Of a DNA stretch of 33,714 nucleotides, positions 16,173 through 25,024 are shown in pieces. The position numbers were made by a program, and so were the translations under genes. This DNA comes from a virus. The stretch's first letter is position 1, and every line of letters starts with the position of its first letter. The notes under the pieces were generated by a model that was not told the origin of the DNA, made no database searches, and saw only the letters and a program-made list of their open reading frames with translations. The stretch lies in the IMG/VR virus record IMGVR_UViG_3300042934_000204, positions 1 through 33,714 of that record. One strand, given 5' to 3'.

Positions 16173-16591
16173 ACCTGGTTGTTCCTGATGGCTTCTTCGA
16201 CGATCTGCTGAAAGCGGGCCTGGGTGATGCGCACCATCCCGCCCGGGGCCTGGTCGGAATGTCCGTACTCCAGTGGGATGGCATACGGCAGGTTGTTCAC
16301 AATGAAGGCTGTGGTGCCGGCACGGAACAGAATAGATTCGCCCGCGATACGCGCCGTAGCCTCGACCCCAGTCGGGTCGAGCGTGTTGAGTGTGCCCGCC
16401 GGCGGCACATCGATCGACATCTGCCAGTTTCCACGGAATCGACCGGTATCCACCGGGGACATCCGAATCAGCGAGTTGCCGATCTCTATGATGATCTCGC
16501 GCAAGCTGGCGTCGACCGCCTCCTTGGCCTGCTCTGCAAACTCTTCCAGCTGCAGCGCGAAGCTGCCCTGCTGTCCTGCGTATCTGTTCAT
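16169..16591 (-). CDS. HK97 gp10-like / minor tail protein Z-like
   Basis: A 140-aa protein with the family pattern SLIRMSPVDTGRFRGNWQMS near residues 40-58, and NNLPYAIPLEYGHSDQAPGGMVR near 98-121. These are signature regions of HK97 gp10-type and lambda Z-like proteins needed for tail completion. The N-terminal helix (LQLEEFAEQAKEAVDASLRE) fits as well. Its start overlaps the upstream gene stop by 4 bases. Confidence 0.85.
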   Translation of the reverse strand: MNRYAGQQGSFALQLEEFAEQAKEAVDASLREIIIEIGNSLIRMSPVDTGRFRGNWQMSIDVPPAGTLNTLDPTGVEATARIAGESILFRAGTTAFIVNNLPYAIPLEYGHSDQAPGGMVRITQARFQQIVEEAIRNNQV

Positions 16592-16953
16592 GAGCGCACC
16601 TGCAGTTCATACAGCAGCGGCGTGCCAGCCGGGTTAATCTCCTTGACGCTGATCACCGTCCACGTTTTGCCCTGTACGTCCGCTTTGATCTGCGGTTTCG
16701 GCTTCCAGTCCATGCCGAGCGCTGCGACCTTGAGCTTCTTGTCACCGCGCACAATCAGGGTGTCGTTCTGAAATTCAAGTCCGGTGAAGTCGAGCAGGAG
16801 GCCTTGGGCAGTTTGCTCAATGATCACTTCGCCGCCAGCGGGATTGTCCGGGTCGTATTCAGCCGGCTGGATGTCTCGAAGCGTTACCGGTTGGCCGTAC
16901 TGAGTAATCAACCGCAGAGCGGTGGCAGCCATGCGGTCGTAGAACTCACTCAT
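16588..16953 (-). CDS. Head closure / head-tail joining protein (putative)
   Basis: A 121-aa protein, beginning MSEFYDRMAATALRLITQYG. It has the small beta-barrel look of head-tail joining proteins: VTLRDIQPAEYDP and a C-terminal WTVISVKEINPAGTPLLYELQVRS. It lies between the connector-type gene and the gp10-like gene, where lambda FII / SPP1 gp16-type stopper genes are found. The family is inferred from length, fold hints and order. Confidence 0.68.
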   Translation of the reverse strand: MSEFYDRMAATALRLITQYGQPVTLRDIQPAEYDPDNPAGGEVIIEQTAQGLLLDFTGLEFQNDTLIVRGDKKLKVAALGMDWKPKPQIKADVQGKTWTVISVKEINPAGTPLLYELQVRS

Positions 16954-16956
16954 TGG

Positions 16957-17460
16957 TCAGGCCCTTATGGCGTAAAGCCCACGCTTCTGGAGGTAGTCGG
17001 CAAACTGCGTGCGGCTCGGGCGATCCGGAGCAGCCGGCAGAAGCTTGCCACTGGTGTTGGAGATCGTTGCGTATTCGACATCGACCGCGCCTTCTACCCT
17101 TTCTCGAACGACTGCGCCTTTGCGCTGGTCGATGGGGTCGATGTCGTCAATGTGAATCTCGCCCGCGAGGGCCATCTGCCCGTATTGGATACGTGCAGGG
17201 ATGTAATCCGATGGCTTGTTCTCGCCATCGATGCTGACCCCGCTGCGAGGCCAGGCCAGAGCCTGGTCGCTGTGAGCTCGGCATCCCTTCCATTTCATGC
17301 CGTCCATCGCCAAGGCGGCCCGGCGCAGTAGCGATTCCTGCGCAGGCTCCCCGTCAGGAATGGTCAAGCCATACCTTGCGGCATAACTGACCAGTTCCGC
17401 GACGGTGGAGTAGCTGTCTGCATCCGGCTTGCCGGTGCCGTCCTCGATGATGAGCGCCAT
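16957..17460 (-). CDS. Head-tail connector / DnaT-like adaptor protein
   Basis: A 167-aa protein beginning MALIIEDGTGKPDADSYSTVAELVSYAARYG. It resembles phage proteins annotated as DnaT-like ssDNA-binding or head-tail adaptor (gp6-like), with MDGMKWKGCRAHSDQALAWPRSGV near residues 52-75 typical of that group. The position after the capsid genes and before the stopper gene favours a structural connector role over DNA binding. No enzymatic motif is visible. Confidence 0.7.
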   Translation of the reverse strand: MALIIEDGTGKPDADSYSTVAELVSYAARYGLTIPDGEPAQESLLRRAALAMDGMKWKGCRAHSDQALAWPRSGVSIDGENKPSDYIPARIQYGQMALAGEIHIDDIDPIDQRKGAVVRERVEGAVDVEYATISNTSGKLLPAAPDRPSRTQFADYLQKRGLYAIRA

Positions 17461-17463
17461 TGG

Positions 17464-17976
17464 TTACTCCTGGGTGACCGGCTGAGCCTTCAGCAGTTCG
17501 AGCAGCTCGGCCTTGTTGGCAGTGGAAGAATACTTCACTTCCCTGGCGTCCAACTGCTCCTTGATTTCCGGGATCGTCAGGCTATCACGCGGATCGATGT
17601 TTTTTTCTCGCTCTGCCGCCAAGTCGGCCTTGGCTTGGGCAAGCTCAGTGGAAAGGCTTTCCATTCCTTCCTGCAAGCCGCTTAGCGCCTGATGAATTCG
17701 CATTGCCGGACCGTCGCCATCCGGCTCGATCAGTTCACCGTTCTCCAGGCCCTGGGCCAGCTTGGCTACAGCGTCGAGCTGTAGTGTTTCAATGCTGGGT
17801 TCGGCACCGCCACCGCTGTTGTGACCGCCACCTTCAGCAACGCGGGTGCGGGCATGGTCAACACCACCAGTTTCGCCGACCGTTGCGGGACCTACTGTAA
17901 TAGCGCCCTCGGTGCCGCCAAAGCCCCAGCGAGCCTTCAGCTCTGGGTCGATATGGTTATCTTTTTCAACTGCCAT
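17464..17976 (-). CDS. Head-region protein with C-terminal HeH/SAP-like motif
   Basis: A 170-aa acidic protein. Residues 40-60 are glycine-rich and disordered. A middle helical part with AQAKADLAAEREK (about 112-125) is probably coiled coil. The C-terminal DSLTIPEIKEQLDAREVKY with STANKAELLELLKAQ (about 130-165) looks like a helix-extension-helix or SAP motif, which often binds DNA or nucleoprotein. It is encoded directly after the major capsid gene with AAGGAG before its start. It may be a capsid accessory or fibre-like protein; the exact role is unknown. Confidence 0.6.
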   Translation of the reverse strand: MAVEKDNHIDPELKARWGFGGTEGAITVGPATVGETGGVDHARTRVAEGGGHNSGGGAEPSIETLQLDAVAKLAQGLENGELIEPDGDGPAMRIHQALSGLQEGMESLSTELAQAKADLAAEREKNIDPRDSLTIPEIKEQLDAREVKYSSTANKAELLELLKAQPVTQE

Positions 17977-18024
17977 GATGAATCTCCTTCAAATTCGCCA
18001 GCCCCCGGAGGGGCCAGCCAGCGG

Positions 18025-19041
18025 TCAGGCTGCTACGGTGGAAGTGATGAACGCCAGTGGCACCTGCTTGCGAGCGAACTTGCGCTCCCAGTTGGTCGCC
18101 AGCGCCAGATCAGCCCAGTTGGCCGAGATCGGCCGGGTGGTGGTCGGGGTGCCGGTGATGGTGGCGCTCAGGAACGAGTAGCCCAGTGGGTGCATCACGA
18201 AGTTGCGACGGTTCCACAGGGTTTCCGCACCACCGCCATTGCCGCGATCAGGGGTGCGATCGTATTCCAAGCCGTCTTCGCCAGGCGGGGTTTCCTCGGC
18301 GAAGCCAAGGGCGCCCGGGCCGAAGATCACCGACAGGTACTTGTTCGGCGTGCCAGTGATCACCGGCATCCCATCGTCGACCACGACGCGCATGCCCTGG
18401 AAGCGACCGAACTCTGGGGTCTGGTCGGCAATCGGGGTGAAGTCGATCAGGTTGAGAATCTGCAGCTCGGTCTGCACGGCCGAGTGCATTGCGATCACGC
18501 TGAGGCCGCCCAGCTGGCCGGAGTAGTCGCCCATGGTCGCTTTGGCGCGGATGATCGCTGCAGCAGTAATCTGGCCGCCGGCGTCCACCACCATGTCGCC
18601 GCCATTGGATGCTACGTTGTCGTTGTAGATGCCCACGACGGTAGCGATGGCGCGGCGCTGAGCCACACGGCGCCAGTAGCTGAGCAGTCGGCCCGCAACG
18701 AACTCCAGAGGATCCTGATTGGTGATGTTCTTCACCAGGTTCATGCAGTTCCAGCCTTCGTTGAGGTACGCAGCGCGCGCCTGCATGCTGGAACTGGTGA
18801 CCGACAGCGGTACCGCGATGTCGGTGTAGACGTCGTTCGAGTAGTTGGACTCGATGGACGCGTCCAGGTCAACCCACCACGGAATGGTGAAGGTGTTGGA
18901 CGGGCTGGAGAGCAGCGTCGACATGTCGCTGTTGCTGGTCAGGATGCCCGACTCGAAGAACGCGGTGCGCTCCACGCTGTTGACGGTGATGTAGTCGCGC
19001 AGTTCGTCGCGGAATACGACATCCGAGAGAATGGTTGGCAT
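18025..19041 (-). CDS. Major capsid protein
   Basis: A 338-aa protein starting MPTILSDVVFRDELRDYITV, matching the phage coat protein group that includes an N-terminal sequence like this and IPWWVDLDASIESNYSNDVY near 55-74. Later segments such as YLNEGWNCMNLVKNITNQDP and DGMPVITGTPNKYLSVIFGPGA are typical of HK97-fold capsids. The order scaffold then capsid supports this. No protease domain is visible, so assembly probably uses the separate scaffold protein rather than a delta domain. Confidence 0.9.
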   Translation of the reverse strand: MPTILSDVVFRDELRDYITVNSVERTAFFESGILTSNSDMSTLLSSPSNTFTIPWWVDLDASIESNYSNDVYTDIAVPLSVTSSSMQARAAYLNEGWNCMNLVKNITNQDPLEFVAGRLLSYWRRVAQRRAIATVVGIYNDNVASNGGDMVVDAGGQITAAAIIRAKATMGDYSGQLGGLSVIAMHSAVQTELQILNLIDFTPIADQTPEFGRFQGMRVVVDDGMPVITGTPNKYLSVIFGPGALGFAEETPPGEDGLEYDRTPDRGNGGGAETLWNRRNFVMHPLGYSFLSATITGTPTTTRPISANWADLALATNWERKFARKQVPLAFITSTVAA

Positions 19042-19055
19042 TGCGGCAGTTCCTT

Positions 19056-19772
19056 TTACTTGGCCTCAGCAGCGGCTTTCAGGCGCGCGTGCTCGGCGGG
19101 GTTGTTTCGGCGGAGCTCTACGCGCTCCATACCGGTAAGTTGGTCCCACGTTTTTGCGGCCCCGCCGCCTTTGCCACCGGTGGCCCCGCCACCAGAAGCC
19201 CTGCTTGAAGCGATCAGCGGCGCCAGTGCGGCGTCGTTGAACAATTGGGTCTTAAACTCATCCACCGTCAGAGCGGTAGGCCGGCGCTCAGCGTCCAGCA
19301 CCACGACGGTGGGCTTGCCTTCGCGCAGCTCCATGGAGAGGCGAGGCTCGATGATTTGTTGCAGCACGGCGGCAGAGCCCTGCACGGCCAGTTCTCCGGC
19401 CACGCGGGCGGCAGTAGCACCCACGGTCAGCGCGTGAACCTGAGCTTGTAGCGCGCTCAGCGTGCCGTCCTTCTCGGCCAGTGCAGCGGTGTGCTTTTCC
19501 TGCCAGCTGCGGTCGAGCGCTTCGGTGTCGCCGGACTTGCGGGCGGCATCCTCGGCAGCGATTCGCGCCGCCTCTTCGGCCTCGCGCGCCTTCGTCTTGT
19601 TGGCTCGAAGCTCGGCCAGGAGTTCTTCGTTCTTGGCTTTCAGGCCAGTGACGTCCTCGGGCGCTGGCAAGCCTTCCACCGCCAGCACGTAGTCCTCGCC
19701 TTGCGCCTTGTAAAACGCTTGCATGGATGGTTCGAGCGCGTCATATGCTGCTTTGTCGATCAGGTATTTCAT
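19056..19772 (-). CDS. Scaffolding protein
   Basis: A 238-aa protein with a strongly charged, alanine- and glutamate-rich coiled coil at about residues 38-125 (LKAKNEELLAELRANKTKAREAEE). A glycine-rich linker (SGGGATGGKGGGAA) lies near 195-210, and a basic C-terminal tail of about 25 residues is rich in Arg, Asn and Lys. This is the shape of phage scaffold proteins, whose C-terminus binds the coat protein. It lies between the gp7-like gene and the capsid gene. GGGGGAC serves as ribosome binding site. Confidence 0.85.
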   Translation of the reverse strand: MKYLIDKAAYDALEPSMQAFYKAQGEDYVLAVEGLPAPEDVTGLKAKNEELLAELRANKTKAREAEEAARIAAEDAARKSGDTEALDRSWQEKHTAALAEKDGTLSALQAQVHALTVGATAARVAGELAVQGSAAVLQQIIEPRLSMELREGKPTVVVLDAERRPTALTVDEFKTQLFNDAALAPLIASSRASGGGATGGKGGGAAKTWDQLTGMERVELRRNNPAEHARLKAAAEAK

Positions 19773-19812
19773 GCTGTCCCCCTGGGACTGGTTTACAGGC
19801 TCAGCCTGCGGA

Positions 19813-20892
19813 TCAGATGCCTGCGCGCTCGAAGGCCAAAGGCTCCAAGGCCTTCATCTCAACGAGTGTCAGTGGTTTGAAGTTGCGATCGAGTTGGAGC
19901 TCGGAGAAACGCTTAACGCTGAGCCCACCGTTGCGGAAAAGAGCGCCACGGGCCTTGCCAATGGCTTTGTCCTGAAACGATGCGGGCTGCTGCTTGAGCC
20001 AGTGGTAATAGTCGAGGTCGGCGCTGACTTGCGCTGCGCCATCGGCGCCTTTTGAGGCCCTTGTGGCGTCCTTCTCGAACATTTCGCTGAGGCGCGTCAG
20101 CAGCACGAAGGTGGTTCGGCAGTTCGGGTGGAACGGCGGCCTTGGCCCTGAATCGACAGGGAATCGGCGCTTATCCAGCGTCCGGCAAATCTGACTGGTC
20201 TTGCTGTCCAGCGTAGCAACCAGCTGGATCTCGGTGACGATGTCGGTGTTGGCCTTCGCCGTCTCCATTCGCGCCTGGCTGGCAACGTGCTGGATTGCAG
20301 TGCGCACCACCGTTGAGGCGTTGCGGTCAGTGATTGCCAGAATGCCGTCGGCGTACCCTGCTGCCTTCGTACCTCGAATGTTCTGCAGGATCTGAAAGTT
20401 CGTCTGCCCTTCGAAGAAGCCCTGCCGAATTGCGCCGGTGACACGCTCGCGCTCGACTGTCGTCCAGTCCTTGATGAATGGTTTGAGCAGCTTGCCTCCG
20501 TCCCGGATACTGAGCGGGTTGTTCATCACAGCCGAGCGAATCGCCGTTACAGAGGGAATCGCAGCCTCAAGGCTGATGCCTGCCGGTACCGCTTTCGTCA
20601 AGCTCGCTGCCTCGAACTGCGCCTCGTAGTTGGCCAGGTCGATCAGGTCCAGGGTGAGCTGGTCGGTGAAGCGGGTGAAGATGCCCAGCAGCAGGCTATC
20701 AACCTCGTCGAGCAGCTTCTCCAGCCGCTTGCGACTGAAACCGGTCAGATCGGACTTTGTCAGACGCTCACGAAGCGAGCGGTCGATCTCCTTGAGGAAG
20801 GGGGTGAACTTCTTCACCTCCCCCGCCTTCAGCCTTTCGAGGAAGACAGCGTGCCGAATGGTGGCATCAAGGATCGCTTGGTTTGCCGCCAT
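19813..20892 (-). CDS. SPP1 gp7-like head morphogenesis protein
   Basis: A 359-aa protein of the phage Mu F / SPP1 gp7 family. The signature is TLDSKTSQICRTLDKRRFPV followed by PRPPFHPNCRTTFVLLT (about residues 225-265), with the conserved C and H-PNC residues. It binds portal and helps retain or deliver DNA and minor proteins in the head. Several start codons lie within 21 bases; ATG 20892 is chosen because GAGGA sits eight bases upstream. The start lies within the end of the portal gene (26-base overlap). Confidence 0.88.
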   Translation of the reverse strand: MAANQAILDATIRHAVFLERLKAGEVKKFTPFLKEIDRSLRERLTKSDLTGFSRKRLEKLLDEVDSLLLGIFTRFTDQLTLDLIDLANYEAQFEAASLTKAVPAGISLEAAIPSVTAIRSAVMNNPLSIRDGGKLLKPFIKDWTTVERERVTGAIRQGFFEGQTNFQILQNIRGTKAAGYADGILAITDRNASTVVRTAIQHVASQARMETAKANTDIVTEIQLVATLDSKTSQICRTLDKRRFPVDSGPRPPFHPNCRTTFVLLTRLSEMFEKDATRASKGADGAAQVSADLDYYHWLKQQPASFQDKAIGKARGALFRNGGLSVKRFSELQLDRNFKPLTLVEMKALEPLAFERAGI

Positions 20893-22321
20893 CTGGGTTG
20901 TCCTCATCATCAAGGCCTAAGCCCACTGGATTCGCTTCAAGCTCGCCGCGGATGTCTTCGTCGGTTTTCTCTGGATCAATAACCCCGCGGTCACGCAGGT
21001 ACTGCCAGAAGTCCGACTCAGGCACGCGTCCGGCCTGCACTGCATTGAACAGGCTGGCCATGATTGCTGCGTCGAGGCTCACTTGCGTGAAGTCCTGATT
21101 CAGCTTCAGCAGCGCTTCGCCGGCGACATTCTCGAATGCACACATCCACATCAGGCACTGGCTGTAGGCCTCGCTGACGTTGCTCACTGCCAGCGACAGG
21201 ATGCTGTGCTCTGCCGCGCTGTCGTTGTCGGCCTGGGTGGCGGTCTTCACCGCGCTACCGCGCTCGATCAGTCGGGCGCCGAGCGAAACCATGTCCTCTT
21301 TCTTGCCGTCCATGGCCTCTTTGACGAGGGTGTTCGGCTCAGGCTGAGCAAACCCGCACGATCCATTGGCCGGCAGCGTCAGCGGTGCACGTGAGCCGAC
21401 ATAGATGCCGTTCTCTTCCAGGTGATCACGCCACGCCTCATCGAGGCCAGCAATCCAGAACTGTGGCTGACCCGAGAACCAGACCGAGTCCTCGTAATCC
21501 GCGCTGTTGTGGTAATGGCCGATGTTGATCTCGGCCATGTCGTAGAGAGGCGAGTCATCAATCGACGAATCGTTGTTCTCGCTGCCGACGAACATGAACG
21601 GGATCAGTCGCCAAGGCTTGCCCTGACCATCCAGAGGCGTTCTAGCCTCGGTTGCTGTCCAGTGCCCGCCCTCAGCCGCCCAAAGCTCTTGCTCGTACGT
21701 TCCGGCGCCGTTCAGGCGCAACACGCGGTATTGGTCTTTGCTCTCAACCCCGAAGCCATCTTCGGTGTCTTTGTCCACCACTTCCTTCAGCACCACCAGG
21801 CTGAGCAAGTGCTGTCCGCCCACCTTGCGGGTCTTCCAGTTGATGATTGCCTCGGCAGTGTAGCTGGCGATAGTTGGGCGAATCCCCAGTGCAGCGCTGG
21901 CCGCCTTGCTGGTTGACCCGGGCTCAACGCTCGGATAATCCACCAACAGACCGTGGCGGCCGACTTCGAGGATGTGCCCGATTACCGACTGCGCCTGCTG
22001 ATAAATGCTGATGCCTTGCCCGTCCACGTCTTTGGCAACGTATTCCAGCGCCGCAGGAACGGTTAGGGTTGGCCATGTGCGAAACACCGCTCCGACCAGG
22101 CTGTTCTTGGTCCGGCCGGTCGCGTTGTAGAAAACTGCCCGAGCCAGGTAGGTATCGAATCGAGCGACGTTTTCTTCGCTCTTGTCGTGGGGGTTCGGGC
22201 GAGGCAGATACACATCGCCACGGTCTTTGATCGTTTCGGAGCCCTTGCACACGTCGCGCACCAGCCGCCAGCGGGACTGTGCCGCGTCGTACTCAGGGCG
22301 GGTATAGGTGACGTCTGCCAT
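20867..22321 (-). CDS. Portal protein (DUF4055 type)
   Basis: A 484-aa protein beginning MADVTYTRPEYDAAQSRWRL. It matches the DUF4055 portal group, with PRPNPHDKSEENVARFDTYL near residue 40, LVGAVFRTWPTLTVP near 75 and QADNDSAAEHSILSLAVSNV near 400. It forms the ring at the DNA entry vertex. The ATG at 22321 overlaps the terminase stop by one base (TAATG); a longer frame upstream runs inside the terminase gene and is rejected. The C-terminal tail is very acidic. Confidence 0.9.
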   Translation of the reverse strand: MADVTYTRPEYDAAQSRWRLVRDVCKGSETIKDRGDVYLPRPNPHDKSEENVARFDTYLARAVFYNATGRTKNSLVGAVFRTWPTLTVPAALEYVAKDVDGQGISIYQQAQSVIGHILEVGRHGLLVDYPSVEPGSTSKAASAALGIRPTIASYTAEAIINWKTRKVGGQHLLSLVVLKEVVDKDTEDGFGVESKDQYRVLRLNGAGTYEQELWAAEGGHWTATEARTPLDGQGKPWRLIPFMFVGSENNDSSIDDSPLYDMAEINIGHYHNSADYEDSVWFSGQPQFWIAGLDEAWRDHLEENGIYVGSRAPLTLPANGSCGFAQPEPNTLVKEAMDGKKEDMVSLGARLIERGSAVKTATQADNDSAAEHSILSLAVSNVSEAYSQCLMWMCAFENVAGEALLKLNQDFTQVSLDAAIMASLFNAVQAGRVPESDFWQYLRDRGVIDPEKTDEDIRGELEANPVGLGLDDEDNPDGGKPSDP

Positions 22322-23808
22322 TAGCGTGCGAATCCCATTTTGATTGATTTGACCGGCTTCCTTGCGCTCTTGGCGACAGCGAAGTACCGGAATGCATCGG
22401 ACGGGTGAGACGCCCAGTCGTGAAGCGGCTTGTCTTTCCAGCAGCCCTTCTTGTCGTCCCACTCTTTGCGGTAGTTCTCCAGGGCGGTGATGCCCTCTTC
22501 GCACTTCACCTCGTCAAAGGCGCAGTGGGCGAGGATCTCCCGCGCCTGGTCGATGCCGTCGTCCACGCCGATCTTCGGCACGACCTGGAACGTCATGCTG
22601 TAGCGCTGACCGTCGATCTCGTAGCCTTCGCGCGCCATTTCCCGGCGGGTCTTGGCATCACTACCGAACTCGCGGTTGTCGATGTCGTGCGGCCCCCAGT
22701 GCTCGGAGTAGGTGTAACCCTTATCCTTGAGCACCTTCATGTAGTGCCGCAGGCCTTCTCCGCTGTTCTGGTAGAAGTCGATGACGTGGTACTCGTTGCC
22801 GACCTGACGCACGAACCAGATGGCCGTGGAGTCGCCGACACCGATGTCCCAGAAGGTCATCACCGGTAAGTGGCTGTTGTCTGGCAGCGTGCCGATGCGC
22901 TGTGAGCCGTAGAGCTTGGCGAACTGCCTGGCGTAATACGCGCCCTCGATCGATTGCTGAAACGCCTCGACAGGGATGGACGGGTATTCCCGCTTCATGT
23001 CGTCGCCGAGGGTCTTCTCCTTGGCGGCGTACCAGGCGCGCTGGCCAGGGTTGGTGTCGATCCCGTGCTTGGCGAACAGCTCGTCGAAGTAGTCGGTCAG
23101 GCGCTGCGGGATGACAGCTTCGGCTGGATCAAGCCAGTAGGCCTTGTTCTTCCACCAGCTGAAAAAGAAGAACTTCCAGTCCAGCTTGCCGAGCGGAGCG
23201 CCGGACAGCAGCTGCTTCTCTGCGCTCTGCGAGTAGTCGAAGAAGTAGCCCGCCCGCCCCTCCGCCGTCGATTCAATCGTGACGAAGCAATCGGTGGCGA
23301 CAGCCTCGAAGGCGCCTGTGACGATCTCTCTGGCCTTGTGGGGAAACTTGGCGCAGATCTTCCCGAACTCGGATACGTGCAGATACCGTAGAGTCCCGCC
23401 CCGGAACGAGGTGCTGACGTAGAGCGAGCCGCCCTTGCTGAACACCAGCTCACCAGCTGCGTCGTTGCTCGCAGGGTTCGCAGCGCGGATCTCTTTCGGC
23501 AGGTTGTCGTAGGCGTATTTCACCTTTTCCCGGAACAGGCGCTTGGCGTCGTTCAGGGTGTGGGCGATCAGCGCGCACTTGGCCGACTCAAACAGAGCCG
23601 CGTCCAACTGGATGATGCAGCACTCAGTGGTGAAGCCGAGCTGCCGAGCCTTCAGGATGATGTTGCGGGTGTGCATCCCATCGAAGTATTCAATCTGCTC
23701 GTCCGTCATCCGGAAGCGGACTTTCTTGCCCTGCTTATCGGTGATGAAGTAGAGATTGTTCAACCGCCAACGCTTATCCCGGAGCAGCTTCATGTGCTCG
23801 GGCTTCAT
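22321..23808 (-). CDS. Terminase large subunit
   Basis: A 495-aa packaging motor. The ATPase half shows a Walker A-like KARQLGFT at 53-60, a Walker B region RYLHVSEFGK at 141-150 with the catalytic Glu, and the coupling motif FVTIESTAEG at 175-184. The RNase H-like nuclease half begins near MTFWDIGVGDSTAIWF (about 313-328), continues with GPHDIDNREFG, and ends with HDWASHPSDAFRYFA. All expected acidic residues are present. It follows the small subunit at once, with a TGACATG junction. Confidence 0.95.
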   Translation of the reverse strand: MKPEHMKLLRDKRWRLNNLYFITDKQGKKVRFRMTDEQIEYFDGMHTRNIILKARQLGFTTECCIIQLDAALFESAKCALIAHTLNDAKRLFREKVKYAYDNLPKEIRAANPASNDAAGELVFSKGGSLYVSTSFRGGTLRYLHVSEFGKICAKFPHKAREIVTGAFEAVATDCFVTIESTAEGRAGYFFDYSQSAEKQLLSGAPLGKLDWKFFFFSWWKNKAYWLDPAEAVIPQRLTDYFDELFAKHGIDTNPGQRAWYAAKEKTLGDDMKREYPSIPVEAFQQSIEGAYYARQFAKLYGSQRIGTLPDNSHLPVMTFWDIGVGDSTAIWFVRQVGNEYHVIDFYQNSGEGLRHYMKVLKDKGYTYSEHWGPHDIDNREFGSDAKTRREMAREGYEIDGQRYSMTFQVVPKIGVDDGIDQAREILAHCAFDEVKCEEGITALENYRKEWDDKKGCWKDKPLHDWASHPSDAFRYFAVAKSARKPVKSIKMGFAR

Positions 23809-23809
23809 G

Positions 23810-24331
23810 TCAGGCGTCCTTCGATAGTTCGTCCATCATCGCGGCCAGGGTGTCGACTGTCTTGTCGCCCTCTTCCGTGTCGAGGTTGAATGCTTGGCGC
23901 TCGCCCTTGATCACCTTGAGCTGAGCGTCGACGCCAGCGTTGAGTGACCGCGCGAAGTCGCCGTGGTTTTCTGCAGTGACTTTCACGCCTGACAGGAACG
24001 TGCTGAGCTTGCTCGCAATGCCTCGCCACTGGGCCAACCCGGAACGGTGGGCAAGCACTACAGCCGCAGCCTTATCGGATGCCTCCTCGATAATCTCGGC
24101 ATCAGTGACCAGTTTCTTCTGGTCACCATCCGTGGTCACCGATCTGGTCACCTTGTCCTTGACGGCGGATCTGACCTTGCTCGTCAGGTCACGTTGCCAG
24201 CCTTCCTTCTCGGCGCGCTTCATGATCGTGTTGTGCGCTACTCCATGCTCTGAGGCAATGGCGCGCAGGGAAAGCAATCCAGCCCGGTAGGCTCGTTCGA
24301 TCGCCTCCCAGTCGGGTTGCTTGGTTGTCAT
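23810..24331 (-). CDS. Terminase small subunit
   Basis: A 173-aa protein beginning MTTKQPDWEAIERAYRAGLL. It has an N-terminal helix-turn-helix (SLRAIASEHGVAHNTIMKRA, about 20-39) for recognising the packaging site. A helical oligomerisation part and an acidic C-terminus that binds the large subunit follow. The start at 24331 has AAGGA upstream; the longer open frame to 24616 runs over the preceding zinc-ribbon gene and is rejected. It sits directly before the large subunit. Confidence 0.88.
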   Translation of the reverse strand: MTTKQPDWEAIERAYRAGLLSLRAIASEHGVAHNTIMKRAEKEGWQRDLTSKVRSAVKDKVTRSVTTDGDQKKLVTDAEIIEEASDKAAAVVLAHRSGLAQWRGIASKLSTFLSGVKVTAENHGDFARSLNAGVDAQLKVIKGERQAFNLDTEEGDKTVDTLAAMMDELSKDA

Positions 24332-24344
24332 GAGGAATCCTTGA

Positions 24345-24650
24345 TTATTGGAACCAGCCAGTTGCCTCTGTGCCACAGCCTCGGCAGAACACGGCGCCGT
24401 TCGCTTGGGTGCCCCGACGCATGATGAAGAAGTCTTCGGAGCCGCAGTTACACTGGTAGCTCTCCTCTCCCTCGCTCGGGCCATAGGGCCACTTGAATAC
24501 GCCCCGGTGCGAACTACAGGACGGACACTCCAGGTTTCTCTGGCCCGCCGGCGCAACTGCCACCCACTCATGCTTACAGTGGGTGCAGATGGCCTCGCCG
24601 GCCGAATGAGGCTCATCCGCCCGCTTGAACTCCAAAACCTTAACGGTCAT
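24345..24650 (-). CDS. Zinc-ribbon protein upstream of terminase
   Basis: A 101-aa protein with three cysteine pairs plus extra Cys: CTHC near 20-23, CPSC near 42-45, CNCG near 66-69 and CRGCG near 90-94. It thus probably contains two zinc ribbons. It begins MTVKVLEFKRADEPHSAGEA. The second ATG (24650) is chosen over the one six bases earlier because GGAG then has a six-base spacing. Similar zinc-ribbon proteins precede terminase genes in other Pseudomonas phages; the function is not known to me. A conspicuous palindrome lies just upstream. Confidence 0.75.
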   Translation of the reverse strand: MTVKVLEFKRADEPHSAGEAICTHCKHEWVAVAPAGQRNLECPSCSSHRGVFKWPYGPSEGEESYQCNCGSEDFFIMRRGTQANGAVFCRGCGTEATGWFQ

Positions 24651-24661
24651 ACCCATCTCCA

Positions 24662-24705
24662 GTGTCGCGACACAATTTGCTGATACGCGAAACGTGTCGC
24701 GCGCT
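24662..24705. promoter_or_regulatory. Operator-like module, copy 1 (GTGTCGCGACAC palindrome plus half site)
   Basis: The perfect 12-bp palindrome GTGTCGCGACAC at 24662-24673 is followed by AATTTG. A second, one-sided copy GTGTCGCG begins at 24694. The two centres lie 32 bp apart, about three helical turns. The same module, in the other orientation and with the same spacing, occurs at 30729-30768. It fills the gap between the membrane-protein gene and the zinc-ribbon/terminase genes. Confidence 0.6.
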
Positions 24706-25024
24706 ACGGTTTCTTCTCACAGTCCATGCAGTGCTCGCAGTTCATGGTCCGGCAGAGCCAGGCCTTCACGCGCAACCACCAGATGACCATGAAGATGTGG
24801 CGCAGGCCGGCCAGGGCCAGCGACATGTGCAGCGTCAGGCCAGCAGTGGTGGGGCCGAAGAAGATGTTCTGGCTACGGGTCATCACGACAAAGCCGCTGA
24901 TGGCGATGGCCGAATAAATCAGTTTGCCCAGGATGCCGTCTTTCACATCCCCACTCAGCACGCACCAGGTGGCCCACAGCGCGATAAGGCCGCAGGCAAT
25001 GGAGTTGATCAGTTCAAGACTCAT
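24704..25024 (-). CDS. Small membrane protein, putative holin or antiholin
   Basis: A 106-aa protein with three predicted membrane segments: about 6-23 (INSIACGLIALWATWCVL), 33-48 (GKLIYSAIAISGFVVM) and 66-84 (MSLALAGLRHIFMVIWWLR). A short cytosolic tail carries CEHCMDC. Size and topology fit a class I-like holin or its partner. It overlaps the preceding membrane protein gene by 4 bases, so the pair is co-translated. The pair precedes the terminase genes, a place where several Pseudomonas siphoviruses keep their holins. Function is inferred. Confidence 0.6.
   Translation of the reverse strand: MSLELINSIACGLIALWATWCVLSGDVKDGILGKLIYSAIAISGFVVMTRSQNIFFGPTTAGLTLHMSLALAGLRHIFMVIWWLRVKAWLCRTMNCEHCMDCEKKP

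Noticed and set aside
17821-19437. A 538-codon plus-strand frame opposite the capsid and scaffold genes
   Set aside because: It is antisense to three clear structural genes, with a His/Arg/Val-rich composition of a shadow frame.
20867-22504. Portal start 61 codons upstream
   Set aside because: The extension lies inside the terminase gene; the ATG at 22321 has the coupled TAATG junction and the known portal N-terminus.
24651-24703. cos site at the palindrome upstream of terminase
   Set aside because: The position fits a packaging site, but an equal copy of the module occurs inside the antirepressor gene, which a cos site would not explain. It is left as a weaker alternative.
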